Origin: Thalassoglobus sp. JC818
Lineage (GTDB): Bacteria; Planctomycetota; Planctomycetia; Planctomycetales; Planctomycetaceae
Reading direction: 5' to 3'
Length of the DNA stretch: 64,000 bases
Assembly (NCBI RefSeq): GCF_040717535.1
Contig: NZ_JBFEFI010000006.1
Span: forward strand, 1-64,000
Made by a program: the position numbers and the translations under genes. Positions 45,632 through 54,500 of the stretch are shown one piece after another. Below the pieces are notes generated by a model. That model ran no database searches, had not been told where the DNA came from, and saw only the letters and a list, made by a program, of their open reading frames with translations. Each line of letters begins with the position of its first letter. Within the stretch, counting starts at the first letter, position 1.

Positions 45632-46427
45632 AGCGATCGCCGTCCGAGTCTGTGGTCTCGTTATTCGGCTTTCGATGTTCCATGAGGTCACGGACGATCG
45701 CAATTTGTGCCCGAACCCAGCGTCGATACTCTTCAGCGGAATCAAACGAGTACTCAAGGATCGAATTGTGATTCAAATAGGCTCTTGCTGACGATGACAA
45801 CGCGATGTGAGGTGCAAACTTCACGATGTCACGGACTAGCAATTCGAAATTCGTGGTCGCCGAACTCGATTTTCTCTCTCCGAGATACTCGTAGTTCATC
45901 TCCTGTTCTTCGATTCGAAAACAACGATCAGGATGGTGAGTCGTGATCCACAACTCTCTCGCTTTTGGAAGCGAACTCGCTCGTTTTGTCGTCGAAGACG
46001 GGCCGGGACTGGACGCAGTCGTGAAGCGATCGGCCGGATTTTCGTTGTAAGAGAATGGGATCATGCCGACGGAGAGGAAGGCAAAACTCGTCCACGGTAG
46101 AACGGCAAATTTGCTTCCATCGAGTCCGACGAGTTCAAATCCGTCGGGGTGACACCGCACATGATGCAGCTTGGGAGAGTGTTCGAGGTCCGGAAGCGTT
46201 TCGTCACTCGCAACGGTGACACGGCACCCCGCCGAGAGAAAGTCCCTCGCAACTTTCAGAGCCGTTCCCTGCTCAAGATCGACAGCCACGATCCCTGGAA
46301 GATCATGAATTTTCTTGAGTGCATCCGTCGGGTGCATCTTCAGATTCTCAACGAGAATCTCATGCAGCGGAAGTCGATCTTTGGGCAGCGACTGTACAAT
46401 CACCAGATAATGATTCGCGGATTCCAT
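45630..46427 (-). CDS. Protein of unknown function with bL12-CTD-like N-terminus
   Basis: A 265-aa soluble protein. Residues about 18-75 (PLHEILVENLKMHPTDAL, IVAVDLEQGTALKVARDFLS, CRVTVASDE) follow the hydrophobic pattern of the C-terminal domain of ribosomal protein bL12. That is a fold guess, not a claim of ribosomal function. The remainder is unrecognised and has a Ser/Thr-rich middle and a helical end. ATG at 46427 with AGGA five bases upstream. Its stop codon is the start of repeat D. Confidence 0.68.
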   Translation of the reverse strand: MESANHYLVIVQSLPKDRLPLHEILVENLKMHPTDALKKIHDLPGIVAVDLEQGTALKVARDFLSAGCRVTVASDETLPDLEHSPKLHHVRCHPDGFELVGLDGSKFAVLPWTSFAFLSVGMIPFSYNENPADRFTTASSPGPSSTTKRASSLPKARELWITTHHPDRCFRIEEQEMNYEYLGERKSSSATTNFELLVRDIVKFAPHIALSSSARAYLNHNSILEYSFDSAEEYRRWVRAQIAIVRDLMEHRKPNNETTDSDGDR

Positions 46428-46612
46428 GACTTCCTACACGATTGCGCAACGATAGATTCCGACTCCAGTATAGAACCGTCGGCGCGGAGATGGAATCGTT
46501 TGCACAATCGCGCAATGAGCAAGACGCACTGCTCTCCTCATCGCGATTCATTCTACGACGAATCAGCGTCTGCTCAAACACGAGAGCGAATGAGGTGGAA
46601 CAGCGAACCGCT

Positions 46613-48280
46613 TTAGCTTGCCTGGAGGCCTTCTTTTCCGATGCGGAAGCAGTAATCCCCGAAGGATTCCTGCTCTTGTCGTTCCTCTCGGTAACGCGCC
46701 AGAATTGGTGAGACGACCTGGCTGATCTCCGCTTCCGGGACTAAATCCTGAAACAGAAATCCAAGACGTGTTCCTTCAGGATTTCCGCCAAGATAGACGG
46801 TGTACTTGCCACGCGCCTTACCGACCAATCCGATGTCCGGAGTATACGGTCGAGCACATCCGTTCGGGCATCCAGTCATGTGAACAGTGATGCGTTCCCC
46901 AGCGAGACCATTATCGGCCATCGTCTGTTCCAGTGCCTCAATGACGTTAGGCATGATGCGTTCAGATTCTGTGACTGCGAGCCCACACGTTGGAAGCGCG
47001 GGGCAGGCAATCGCGTATCGTCGAATCAGAGACAGATCCTCTGCCAGCGCAACTCCGTGAGACTTCAGAATCTCTTCGATGTCCGCTCGATCATTGGGAT
47101 CGACATCACATAGAAGAATTCCCTGAAGTGCAGTCAGGCGGGTTTCCATGCCGTACTTGCGGAGAATGACACGCAGAGCGGTCTTGAGCCGGAAGTCACC
47201 CTCATCTTTGATCCGTCCGTTGTCGACGTTGATCCCGAGGTACAGCTTTCCGTCACCTTGTTCGCGCCACCCCAGATGGTCATCGACACCGGTGACATCC
47301 GTTGGATGCGGTTCAGGCAACGCGCCTCCGAAGTACTCTTCGACCTTCTCCTTGAATTTCGGCAGTCCCCAGTCTGCGATGAGATACTTCATTCGAGCAT
47401 ATTTTCGATCTGCCCGATTCCCGAAATCTCGTTGAACTTTCACAACGGCTTCGCAGACTGCGACAACTTGCTCTGTTGTTGCGAAGGTCATCTTGAAACC
47501 AACGGCCGGGAAAGTGTCCTTCTTGGCAGGAGTCATCCCCTGCCCACCTCCAACGAGAACGTTGTAGCCGATGATCTTTCCCGATTCGACAATCGCCATG
47601 AGTCCCAAGTCCTGGGTGTAGATGTCGACGCAATTGTCCTCTGGCAGCGCGATCCCCATTTTGAATTTTCGAGGCAGATACGTGCGACCGTAGATTGGCT
47701 CGTTGAAGTCAACCTGAGCAACTTTGACTTTTTCATCTCCGTCAGTCAGCCAGATTTCGGAATAGGCAGAACTTCTTGGAGCGAAGTGCATCGCCAGTTT
47801 GCCAGCGAGAGATTGCATCTCGTCATGAACCGGACTGTTTGCAACAGGGGCCGGGCAGCACATGAAGTTTCGGCAAACATCCCCACAAGCAGAGAGGGTC
47901 GAAAGCTTGATGTCATTGATCGCCCGGATCGTTGACTTCAAATTCCCTTTGATAACGCCATGAAGCTGGAATCCCTGACGATCGGTGACACGCAGGGTCT
48001 GATTGCCATACTCATCAGCGAGGTCGAGTTCCGCGAGAAACTGCTCGGCACTTACTTTTCCGCCCGGAATTCGGCTACGGACCATGAACGAGTAGGCTTT
48101 GTTGCCGCCGCTTCGCTCGTCCCTGTTGTCTTGCTGATAGGTTCCATGAAACTTCAACAGTTGAGCATTGTCACCCTGGACTGTTGGTTCAGAATCGAGA
48201 AGGTCTTCGGCAATTGTTCCTCGCAAGAAACCGCTGGTTTCCTTCACTCCTTCCAGCTTACTGAGTTTCTCATCCGCCAT
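46613..48280 (-). CDS. cysI: Assimilatory sulfite reductase hemoprotein (siroheme, 4Fe-4S)
   Basis: A 555-aa enzyme reducing sulfite to sulfide by six electrons, in sulfur assimilation. It has the two ferredoxin-like repeats and the four cluster cysteines in CPALPTCGLAVTESERI and TGCPNGCARPYTPDIGLVGK. These sequences match sulfite reductase, with the conserved LVGK and YLGGN, rather than nitrite reductase. The electron donor (NADPH flavoprotein or ferredoxin) is not encoded nearby; the length fits either. ATG at 48280 with GAGGAGAGG directly upstream. Confidence 0.92.
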   Translation of the reverse strand: MADEKLSKLEGVKETSGFLRGTIAEDLLDSEPTVQGDNAQLLKFHGTYQQDNRDERSGGNKAYSFMVRSRIPGGKVSAEQFLAELDLADEYGNQTLRVTDRQGFQLHGVIKGNLKSTIRAINDIKLSTLSACGDVCRNFMCCPAPVANSPVHDEMQSLAGKLAMHFAPRSSAYSEIWLTDGDEKVKVAQVDFNEPIYGRTYLPRKFKMGIALPEDNCVDIYTQDLGLMAIVESGKIIGYNVLVGGGQGMTPAKKDTFPAVGFKMTFATTEQVVAVCEAVVKVQRDFGNRADRKYARMKYLIADWGLPKFKEKVEEYFGGALPEPHPTDVTGVDDHLGWREQGDGKLYLGINVDNGRIKDEGDFRLKTALRVILRKYGMETRLTALQGILLCDVDPNDRADIEEILKSHGVALAEDLSLIRRYAIACPALPTCGLAVTESERIMPNVIEALEQTMADNGLAGERITVHMTGCPNGCARPYTPDIGLVGKARGKYTVYLGGNPEGTRLGFLFQDLVPEAEISQVVSPILARYREERQEQESFGDYCFRIGKEGLQAS

Positions 48281-48590
48281 TGACCTCTCCTCAATCCATC
48301 TTCATGCAAGTAAAATTGCTCACCTAAGTTTTCAAATCAACTGCCCGAACGACAGATTAACAGGTCTCCGAACTTGATGTCGAGACCTTTGAATTACTGT
48401 CTCAGATGCAGAAATCGCTCGCCAGGTTCACCAAAACGAACCGGCGATCAGCAAACTCCCAGTCGTAGGAATTGCCATTTTGATCCAAGAGCGAGCCTGG
48501 CTCGGCGGAACTTTCGCCACTTCGAACAAACTCATTGGATCAGGAAATTGGCCGATCGAGCAGATCGGGACATTTCCTTCAGTTTCTTGA
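48281..48590. other. 310-bp intergenic region
   Basis: Upstream of the sulfite reductase gene and after the diadenylate cyclase gene. I see no gene, terminator or known riboswitch. Confidence 0.4.
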
Positions 48591-49517
48591 TTACTCGCCG
48601 GGCGGTTCAGTGTCGACATCGTGCCATTTCATGGCTTGAAGCATCGGCTCAATTCGAAGAACCACAATTCCGCCTTGAAATAACCTGACCGTGCCCGTCG
48701 ACTCCGAAACGGCAATTGCAATCGCATTCGTCGCTTTGGAGATCGCAGCAGCAGCCCAGTGGCGAGATCCCAGTCCCTTGGAAAGCGTCAATTCTTCGGC
48801 AGGTGCGTCCAGCATTCGACCAGCCCCCATCACACATCCGTCTGAGGAGATCACGAAGGCACCGTCGATCTGGGCGATTTCCTTCATGCTTTCCCGAACA
48901 CGCGGGCTTGTGATCATTTTCTCTTTTTTAGGGTATCCTCGAAACGGGTCGTGAATCCCTTCATGAGACATTTCAAGCACTTTGCGGTGGTTTCCGACCA
49001 CGAACAACGTGCCCACCTTTTTCCCTTCGCGACCCTCACGCCCGACTTCCACAGCCAAGTCGACAACTTTCCGAAGCGTCTGCAACGGAACCTGAGTTTC
49101 CAGTCGCTGCAGATCTCGTGTCGTCAAGCGAGCAAGATGTTCGCTCAGGTTGATCAGGCTGACTGTGTCGAGATTTTCTCTTTCAAAACCAGCATAAACC
49201 GCGATGATTCGATCGCCCGTTTGGACCAGATCGTCTGCGATCGCTTCGAGCAGTGATTGGCTCAATTGAATTTGCCGGGTTTGTGGCTCTTCATTGAGCG
49301 GGACGAGAGTCAGTCCGTCGTCCAGTACTGCCTGCTGAACTTCGGGGAGATGCGAAGCGACAATGAGAGGAATTCCCCTCAGAAGTTTTTTCACTTCTTC
49401 GAAGTCGTAAGCGATTTCTGCGAGCAAAATTGCAGCGCGACATTCCGCGTCCACAGCCAGTTTCCGGGCGGCCTTAAGCAGTCGCACAAGCGATGCTGGA
49501 AGCTCGGTTCTGGGCAT
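48591..49517 (-). CDS. Diadenylate cyclase of DacZ type (c-di-AMP synthase)
   Basis: A 308-aa soluble enzyme making c-di-AMP from two ATP. The C-terminal DAC domain (about 155-300) has IDGAFVISSDGCVMGAGRML with the DGA motif (218-220), LGSRHWAAAAISKAT with the RHxxA motif (251-256), and SEST. The N-terminal half (about 15-130) shows ECRAAILLAEIAYDF and GIPLIVASHLPEVQQ, resembling the pyruvate-kinase C-terminal-like domain of archaeal DacZ. There are no N-terminal membrane helices (unlike CdaA) and no DisA DNA-binding part. ATG at 49517 with GGAAAT upstream. Confidence 0.88.
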   Translation of the reverse strand: MPRTELPASLVRLLKAARKLAVDAECRAAILLAEIAYDFEEVKKLLRGIPLIVASHLPEVQQAVLDDGLTLVPLNEEPQTRQIQLSQSLLEAIADDLVQTGDRIIAVYAGFERENLDTVSLINLSEHLARLTTRDLQRLETQVPLQTLRKVVDLAVEVGREGREGKKVGTLFVVGNHRKVLEMSHEGIHDPFRGYPKKEKMITSPRVRESMKEIAQIDGAFVISSDGCVMGAGRMLDAPAEELTLSKGLGSRHWAAAAISKATNAIAIAVSESTGTVRLFQGGIVVLRIEPMLQAMKWHDVDTEPPGE

Positions 49518-49886
49518 GCAATTTCCATATCAGCAGGGTGACTTCTGGCGAGGTCATGGTTGTGGAATCCGCACGAATTCAAATTCGAAGAGACTGAAGA
49601 TGCCCATCAAAGTCTCAATTTGAGTGCGACACTCTCGATGACGCCTTCGAAATATTTTCGGGAATCCATCACGCCATGGGAGCCGAAGTGTATGGAAATT
49701 CCCGGTCAGGTCAAACCAACGAACTGGACTTTGACAACCGGTGAACTTCGACTAGACGCGAGATTCTTCCCGGCCTGTTCGGGGACGGCACCTTCACTTC
49801 TGATTCGCAGTAACTCGCACGTGGAAATGCTGTTTCCGAGCGAAATGAACGCGTGCAACCGTCTGACGCGACACGATCAAAGTGGC
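49518..49886. other. 369-bp intergenic region
   Basis: Between the SpoVG-like gene end and the diadenylate cyclase start, both on the minus strand. A 123-codon plus-strand frame exists (49560-49931) but has a TTG start, no ribosome site and overlaps SpoVG; I do not count it. Nothing else seen. Confidence 0.4.
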
Positions 49887-50564
49887 CTAAAACAGACCTT
49901 CACCGAATTCATCGGAGCGTGCGGTTTCTGAATTGGCCGTTTTTCGAGAGCGTGTGGATCGACTCGGCCGAGGGCTCTGACGCTGCTGGCGTTCATCCAT
50001 GCGGACTTTCATTCCACCGCCAGCCCGACTCGGACGCCCTTTGACATCCTTCGTTGCTTCACCGTTTCTGCGAACCGGTTGACGGTTTCGATCCCGCTGC
50101 GGCAGTTCAGGTTCGCTCTCTCCCATGCTGATCGCGACCGCATCGAATTCGCCGTAATCGTCGTAACGACACACGTATTCTGCAGTTTGAGCGAGAACAA
50201 CTTCCTGCTCGTAAGCCGTGATGACACACTCTTGAATCATGTCACGGCATTCTGAATGAATTGGGTGCGCGATGTCGGCGTAGAGTTTGGCTTTCCCATC
50301 AGAGTGCTTGTGCGAGCGATCATCATTCAAAGCGACACCGCAGTGATTGCAATAAGCTGCGCGCAGCTGGTTCTTGCCTCCACACTTCGGACACCGATCA
50401 GTCAGTTTTCTGCTCGGCATCGCAACGAACGGACCTTTCGTGCCTCGAATAATCTTGAGATCGCGAATCACAAACGCAGAATCAAAAGTAATCGAACAGA
50501 ATCCAAGGAGTCTGTCTTCGTACTCGCATTCCATGAGTTTAATACGCACTTCTGTAATGTTCAT
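49887..50564 (-). CDS. spoVG: SpoVG-like RNA/DNA-binding regulator with inserted zinc ribbon
   Basis: A 225-aa protein built on SpoVG. Residues 1-52 give the first part ([37 protein letters not shown]) and 93-125 the second ([20 protein letters not shown]). Between them lies a zinc ribbon with Cys58, Cys61, Cys72 and Cys75. After residue 150 there is a long, basic, Arg/Ser-rich low-complexity tail. Ordinary SpoVG is 85-100 aa without the insert. I chose ATG at 50564 with GAGGAG upstream. It is next to ispE on the same strand, as in Bacillus, where spoVG also lies near ispE. Confidence 0.88.
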   Translation of the reverse strand: MNITEVRIKLMECEYEDRLLGFCSITFDSAFVIRDLKIIRGTKGPFVAMPSRKLTDRCPKCGGKNQLRAAYCNHCGVALNDDRSHKHSDGKAKLYADIAHPIHSECRDMIQECVITAYEQEVVLAQTAEYVCRYDDYGEFDAVAISMGESEPELPQRDRNRQPVRRNGEATKDVKGRPSRAGGGMKVRMDERQQRQSPRPSRSTRSRKTANSETARSDEFGEGLF

Positions 50565-50660
50565 TGGTCGCTCCTCGCTCTCTGAAATTGGACAAAACTC
50601 GCCCACCCCAAAGAAAAACTCCGGTCCTGGCCTCTGGACTGACATTGAATTGAACTGGTG

Positions 50661-51593
50661 TCATACTCCCGATGTCGTTACCCAAACTCTTCCAATCCCT
50701 CGGCTTTGCAGCCTCGCAGCGACCCGCCGGGCATGACGTGCGTTTCGGCAAATCCCGAAACACGCTGAGCCACTCCCGGTCATTCCGCTGGCCACCCCAC
50801 TTTCGTGAGACAGATTCAGCAAAACCGACTTCACGTCTGCATTCAATGTTTCCGCAGCAGGCTGTAAGGAGTTTTCAATCACAGAACTCCAGACAACTTG
50901 CGAATTTGATTCCGTCCAGCGACCTTCCGAATCGGCCGCCTCTTGAGTATTTCCATTCCCTCGAGTGTTTTCAGCGAGACGTTTCCAAAGTCGGAAAACT
51001 TCTCCAGTGGCCAATCCCGAACGTGGCTTCACGATGACGAAGTGAACGAGTCGGCCTAATCGAGCTGGCTCAATCTTCTCTCCTCGCCCTGTGCAAATCG
51101 CGATGGGGAATGAGTCGAGGAAAAAGTTCAGATCACTTCCGAGCTGTGCTGCGAGAGAATGCAGGCGATCGCGGGTTAAGTTCAGTTCCCACAATTGATT
51201 CAGTGCGACGAGTGTCGCGGCCGCATCGCTGGAGCCGCCGCCCATGCCTGCTTCGCTGGGAATCCGCTTCTGTAAATGAATGGAAACCCCTTTGGAGCAA
51301 TTGGTTTCCGATTGAATCAAGCGAGCTGCTTTGGTGATCAGATTTCGTTCATCGTTCGGGCACTCAAAAGAATTTTGCGAATGCCGGTGCCCAAGATCTC
51401 CGTCAGAAACGGAAAGATGAATGTCTGATTCAGGAAGCAGCCTGAATGAAAGAGAATCAAAAATGCCCACAGAAATCATTACTGTGTGCAGGTCATGGAA
51501 CCCGTCGGGACGCTCTCCCAAAACCTGTAATGACAGGTTGAGCTTTGCAGGGGCAAGTACGTTCAAACACGTACCCTGACGATGAATCCGCAT
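50661..51593 (-). CDS. ispE: 4-diphosphocytidyl-2-C-methyl-D-erythritol kinase
   Basis: A 310-aa GHMP kinase of the MEP isoprenoid pathway, phosphorylating CDP-ME. It shows PAKLNLSLQVLGERPDGFHDL at the start, the ATP motif PSEAGMGGGSSDAAATLVAL with the GHMP glycine loop, and MTGSGSACFG at the C-terminus. The ATG at 51593 is preferred over GTG at 51602; neither has a strong ribosome site. It is followed 97 bp later by the SpoVG-like gene on the same strand. Confidence 0.95.
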   Translation of the reverse strand: MRIHRQGTCLNVLAPAKLNLSLQVLGERPDGFHDLHTVMISVGIFDSLSFRLLPESDIHLSVSDGDLGHRHSQNSFECPNDERNLITKAARLIQSETNCSKGVSIHLQKRIPSEAGMGGGSSDAAATLVALNQLWELNLTRDRLHSLAAQLGSDLNFFLDSFPIAICTGRGEKIEPARLGRLVHFVIVKPRSGLATGEVFRLWKRLAENTRGNGNTQEAADSEGRWTESNSQVVWSSVIENSLQPAAETLNADVKSVLLNLSHESGVASGMTGSGSACFGICRNARHARRVAARLQSRGIGRVWVTTSGV

Positions 51594-52104
51594 GGGAGAC
51601 ACGTTTCTGTGTAGGATCGAATTGTCGATGTTTTCAACGAATGTTGCCTTGGAATCGATGACGCCGATTCCTCGGGATTTGCGAGATGACTCGCAGCATC
51701 AGATAGGATTTTGTCGATCTTACGGGCGGAAATACTAAAGTCAAGAGTTGACTTCTTGAGCAAGCTATTTGGTAAAGAATTCCGGGCGGGCCAAAGAGAA
51801 AGATCGCGGGCAAACTGTGTGGTTTCCCCTGCTTCATGCCATCAGTCTTCACTGTTGAATAAGACCAGAATCACCATCAAATTCAGTCGGCATCGATTCT
51901 CACGGGCGTTCATTGAGTGCGGCGACTTGAGTCGAAACTCCCGAAGTCGTCACGATTCAGCAACCTCTCGTCGTCTGTGACTGTTCAATTTGACAGATTC
52001 AAGGATTGTGAACATCGTGCCGATAACTCAGGGGCACTGAATGCCGGACACAATGTCACGGAACTCGCTTTCAAGCGATTGGTGGAGTTTCACGGAGGAC
52101 CATC
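51594..52104. other. 511-bp intergenic region
   Basis: Divergent region between ispE and the small gene at 52105. A short hairpin AAGTCAAgagTTGACTT lies near 51737-51753. No gene or recognised RNA seen. Confidence 0.4.
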
Positions 52105-52323
52105 ATGAAGCCGCGTTTACGTCTGTTCACTGGAGAAGACGAGACTTTTGCCCCGGAACCACCAACCATCACGATGACTTTCGGCGAGTTACTGGAAGTG
52201 ATCAAGGATGCATCCCGGTCGGGGCGAACGTGGATCGAAGACTTTCACAACGATGATGTCCAGATCCCCGAAGATCTCTACGACGTTCTGACGGAATACC
52301 GTCGACTCCGCCCCGGAGCGTGA
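52105..52323 (+). CDS. Small acidic protein of unknown function
   Basis: A 72-aa soluble protein with an acidic, Pro-rich start (GEDETFAPEPPTITMTFGEL) and a helical rest (LLEVIKDASRSGRTWIEDF, DLYDVLTEYRRLR). The strong GGAGG site seven bases before the ATG and a coherent sequence support a real gene. No family recognised; seems of the short planctomycete hypothetical kind. Confidence 0.72.
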   Translation: MKPRLRLFTGEDETFAPEPPTITMTFGELLEVIKDASRSGRTWIEDFHNDDVQIPEDLYDVLTEYRRLRPGA

Positions 52324-52677
52324 GTCGCTGACCAACATCCAGCAGGTGACTGATTCGCAGCTTTCATCTTTGAGCGAGTCCGACTCAACTCGATTTTCAG
52401 TGGAAGAATCGCTTTAAACTCGTCACGACGACCCATTTCTTCCGCCCGCCGAATCAGTCACATCGATCCACGCATGAAGTGGAACGCGAACAATTCGACC
52501 GCTTTCTCAAATCGATGATTGGGTCGGCACCTGCTCTCAGACGAAATTCTTTCGTTTGATTGAAAGACGAGCTATTCGCTCTCAAAGCTCTGCAGAGAAG
52601 CTGAGAGCGTTCCGTCGGCATTAAAGAATGCTGAACGCGATTTGTTCTCAAGCAAGTTGTGAAACCATGCGAGTGGT
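52324..52677. other. 354-bp intergenic region
   Basis: Between the small gene and the TPR gene, which converge. I see no gene, clear terminator or repeat copy. Confidence 0.4.
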
Positions 52678-52995
52678 CTATCCCCCAGCCTGGACTGCAT
52701 GAGCTTTCGCGCGAGCGTCTTCTGCTTCTTGAATCATTCCGCATTTGACGTAGATCACCGACAACTGCGTATACGAGAACGCGTCGTTCGGATTGATTTC
52801 GCAAACTTTCTTGGCGTGCTCGACCGCCCCCGGAAAATCTCCCATTCGCTGCAGATAGACAGCCAATGCGGAATGGGTGTCCGAATGATTCGGATCGATT
52901 TCCAAGACTTCTTTCAGCTTTGCCACAGCCGCAGGAAGATCCCCCTGATTCTTCAGTTCAATGGCTTCGTCGTAGATCTCGTGTGGACTGGGCAT
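52678..52995 (-). CDS. TPR repeat protein
   Basis: A 105-aa protein made almost wholly of tetratricopeptide helices: IYDEAIELKNQGDLPAAVAK, LKEVLEIDPNHSDTHSALAVY, GDFPGAVEHAKKVCEINPND and a third unit. No signal. It likely mediates protein contacts; partner unknown. ATG at 52995 is preferred over 53028. Confidence 0.85.
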   Translation of the reverse strand: MPSPHEIYDEAIELKNQGDLPAAVAKLKEVLEIDPNHSDTHSALAVYLQRMGDFPGAVEHAKKVCEINPNDAFSYTQLSVIYVKCGMIQEAEDARAKAHAVQAGG

Positions 52996-53455
52996 TGTCC
53001 GCTGTTCCTCGTTTTTTCTTGAAAGCACAAAAGCTGGGGAACACTTTTCTCTCCCCGAGTGTCACGCTGACGAGTCTCCTTGTCAGCCAATAAACCATCA
53101 TATGGTTCATCATCTGAATGAGAAGCCTTGAGCATTGATCGATTCCGAATATCGAACCAGATCACCGGAGCCTGCAATCAACTCCAGTTGATGTTCGCTG
53201 ATAAAACTTGGAGAGCCAACGAGCGAAAGCAGAATTTCAGAGAAACAAACTGTTCCGTGAAAATCTCATCAAAACATGGTTTGACGCCTTCGTCTCTGCT
53301 CGGTAGTTTACGCCGCATACACAAGATTTGCGGATCACAGAAATTGATCCAACGCTGCTCAACGACAAACCTGGAACAAGGGTCCAAAAAATACCTGATT
53401 TCAGGAAAGTCCGCGTTGTGACGATCCGATCAAATAGCAGTCAGCAAATGACTTT
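52996..53455. other. 460-bp intergenic region before tRNA-Cys
   Basis: Only low-quality frames are present. The right end must hold the tRNA promoter. Nothing else recognised. Confidence 0.4.
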
Positions 53456-53529
53456 GGCGCAGTAGCCAAGTGGCCTAAGGCGACGGATTGCAAATCCGTT
53501 ATTCCCCGGTTCGAATCCGGGCTGCGCCT
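53456..53529 (+). tRNA. tRNA-Cys (anticodon GCA)
   Basis: A full cloverleaf. The acceptor stem GGCGCAG (53456-53462) pairs with CTGCGCC (53522-53528), and the discriminator base is T. The D-arm is GCC...GGC. The anticodon stem ACGGA/TCCGT encloses TTGCAAA with anticodon GCA. The T-arm CCCGG-TTCGAAT-CCGGG is standard. The CCA end is not encoded. A terminator follows. Confidence 0.97.
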
Positions 53530-53535
53530 CTCATC

Positions 53536-53573
53536 AAAGCCTCATCAATCACATTGATTGGTGAGGCTTTCTT
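53536..53573 (+). terminator. Intrinsic terminator of tRNA-Cys
   Basis: AAAGCCTCATCAATCA pairs with TGATTGGTGAGGCTTT (one T-G pair, CAT loop), followed by CTTC. It begins seven bases after the tRNA. Confidence 0.8.
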
Positions 53574-53910
53574 CGTGGCCTGTTCTCAAGCCGTCAGCTG
53601 CTTCAATACAGCTCCGAATCGGCCCAATCTAGACAACAGTCCGGTGCGATTCTTCTTTTCAGTGCGGCAAATCACAAATTCGCCGTTCGAGCATGCCGAT
53701 ATTCAACTGTGGAACAGCTCATCATTTGATTTGTGGATTCGTTGTGAAAGCGATTCCCGAACGAGACTCAGTCGAACAAGCCAGCGAAACAGTTGTGAAG
53801 CGCAATTCACACCGAAGACGGCGCAACTTCACGGCTCTTTTTCACCGAAGCTACAGCGTCATTGGTGCTCGGACTGATCTCTGCCCCAGCATGAAAAGGA
53901 TTTCACCCGA
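53574..53910. other. 337-bp region between the tRNA terminator and the thioredoxin gene
   Basis: Only unsupported frames are present. The right end should hold the thioredoxin gene promoter. Confidence 0.4.
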
Positions 53911-54402
53911 ATGAAACGGACTGCACTATATTCCATCGCTCTTGTCCTTTTCGCGACAGCATTCTCCCACACAAGTCAGGGAGCGCCACCGTTTCTGCCG
54001 ACAAAGTCTGCCGGGGCGAATCAAGGCGATGCCGTTCAATGGCAAACAAATCTGCACAGCGCTCACAAGATCGCCACTACCGAGAACAAGCCGATGCTGG
54101 TTGTGTTTGGGGCCGACTGGTGTCACTTCTGCAAGAAGCTGGAAAAGGAGACTTTGACCTCTCCTGAGGTCAGCAAATACGTCAATGACAGCTTCGTCGC
54201 AGTCCATCTCGATGCAGACACAGACAAAAAGGCCGCTGAGATTCTCAACGTGACGGGACTTCCCTGCACAATCGTTCTCAGCCCAAAAGCGGATCTGCTG
54301 GGACGCATCGACGGCTACTACACACCTGGCCCCTTCTACCAAAAACTCGCAGAGGCCAAGCAGAAGCATCAGGTCGTTCAACGGACTTCGATTACGAAGT
54401 AA
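53911..54402 (+). CDS. Secreted thioredoxin-fold protein
   Basis: A 163-aa exported protein. A signal peptide (1-24) precedes a thioredoxin fold with MLVVFGADWCHFCKKLEK, active-site CHFC, and VTGLPCTIVLSP containing the cis-Pro. It likely forms, breaks or transfers disulfides, or protects cytochrome c maturation, in the periplasm. ATG at 53911 with AAAAGGA upstream. A bidirectional terminator follows. Confidence 0.9.
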   Translation: MKRTALYSIALVLFATAFSHTSQGAPPFLPTKSAGANQGDAVQWQTNLHSAHKIATTENKPMLVVFGADWCHFCKKLEKETLTSPEVSKYVNDSFVAVHLDADTDKKAAEILNVTGLPCTIVLSPKADLLGRIDGYYTPGPFYQKLAEAKQKHQVVQRTSITK

Positions 54403-54424
54403 TCGAAGTCGATACCCACAACAA

Positions 54425-54460
54425 AAAACGAGAGCACCGGGTGAACCGGTCTCTCGTTTT
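54425..54460. terminator. Bidirectional terminator between thioredoxin and transaldolase genes
   Basis: The stem AAAACGAGAG pairs with CTCTCGTTTT around a CACCGGGTGAACCGGT core that itself can pair. A-run on the left and T-run on the right suit both strands; it lies between two convergent genes. Confidence 0.85.
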
Positions 54461-54500
54461 AAGTTGAGGAATGGCAATCAGCGCGAATCGCTATGTCACG

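Noticed and set aside
46613-48280. Assignment as ferredoxin-nitrite reductase
   Set aside because: The cluster motifs (CPALPTCGLA, TGCPNGCARPY) and LVGK/YLGG ending fit sulfite reductase better; no nitrate or nitrite genes nearby.
49560-49931. Plus-strand 123-codon frame between the SpoVG-like and diadenylate cyclase genes
   Set aside because: TTG start, no ribosome site, no hydrophobic pattern of a domain, and it overlaps the SpoVG gene.
53456-53570. tRNA-Cys as an integration site for a mobile element
   Set aside because: No integrase nearby and no repeat of the tRNA 3' end found by eye in the following region; a plain terminator follows.
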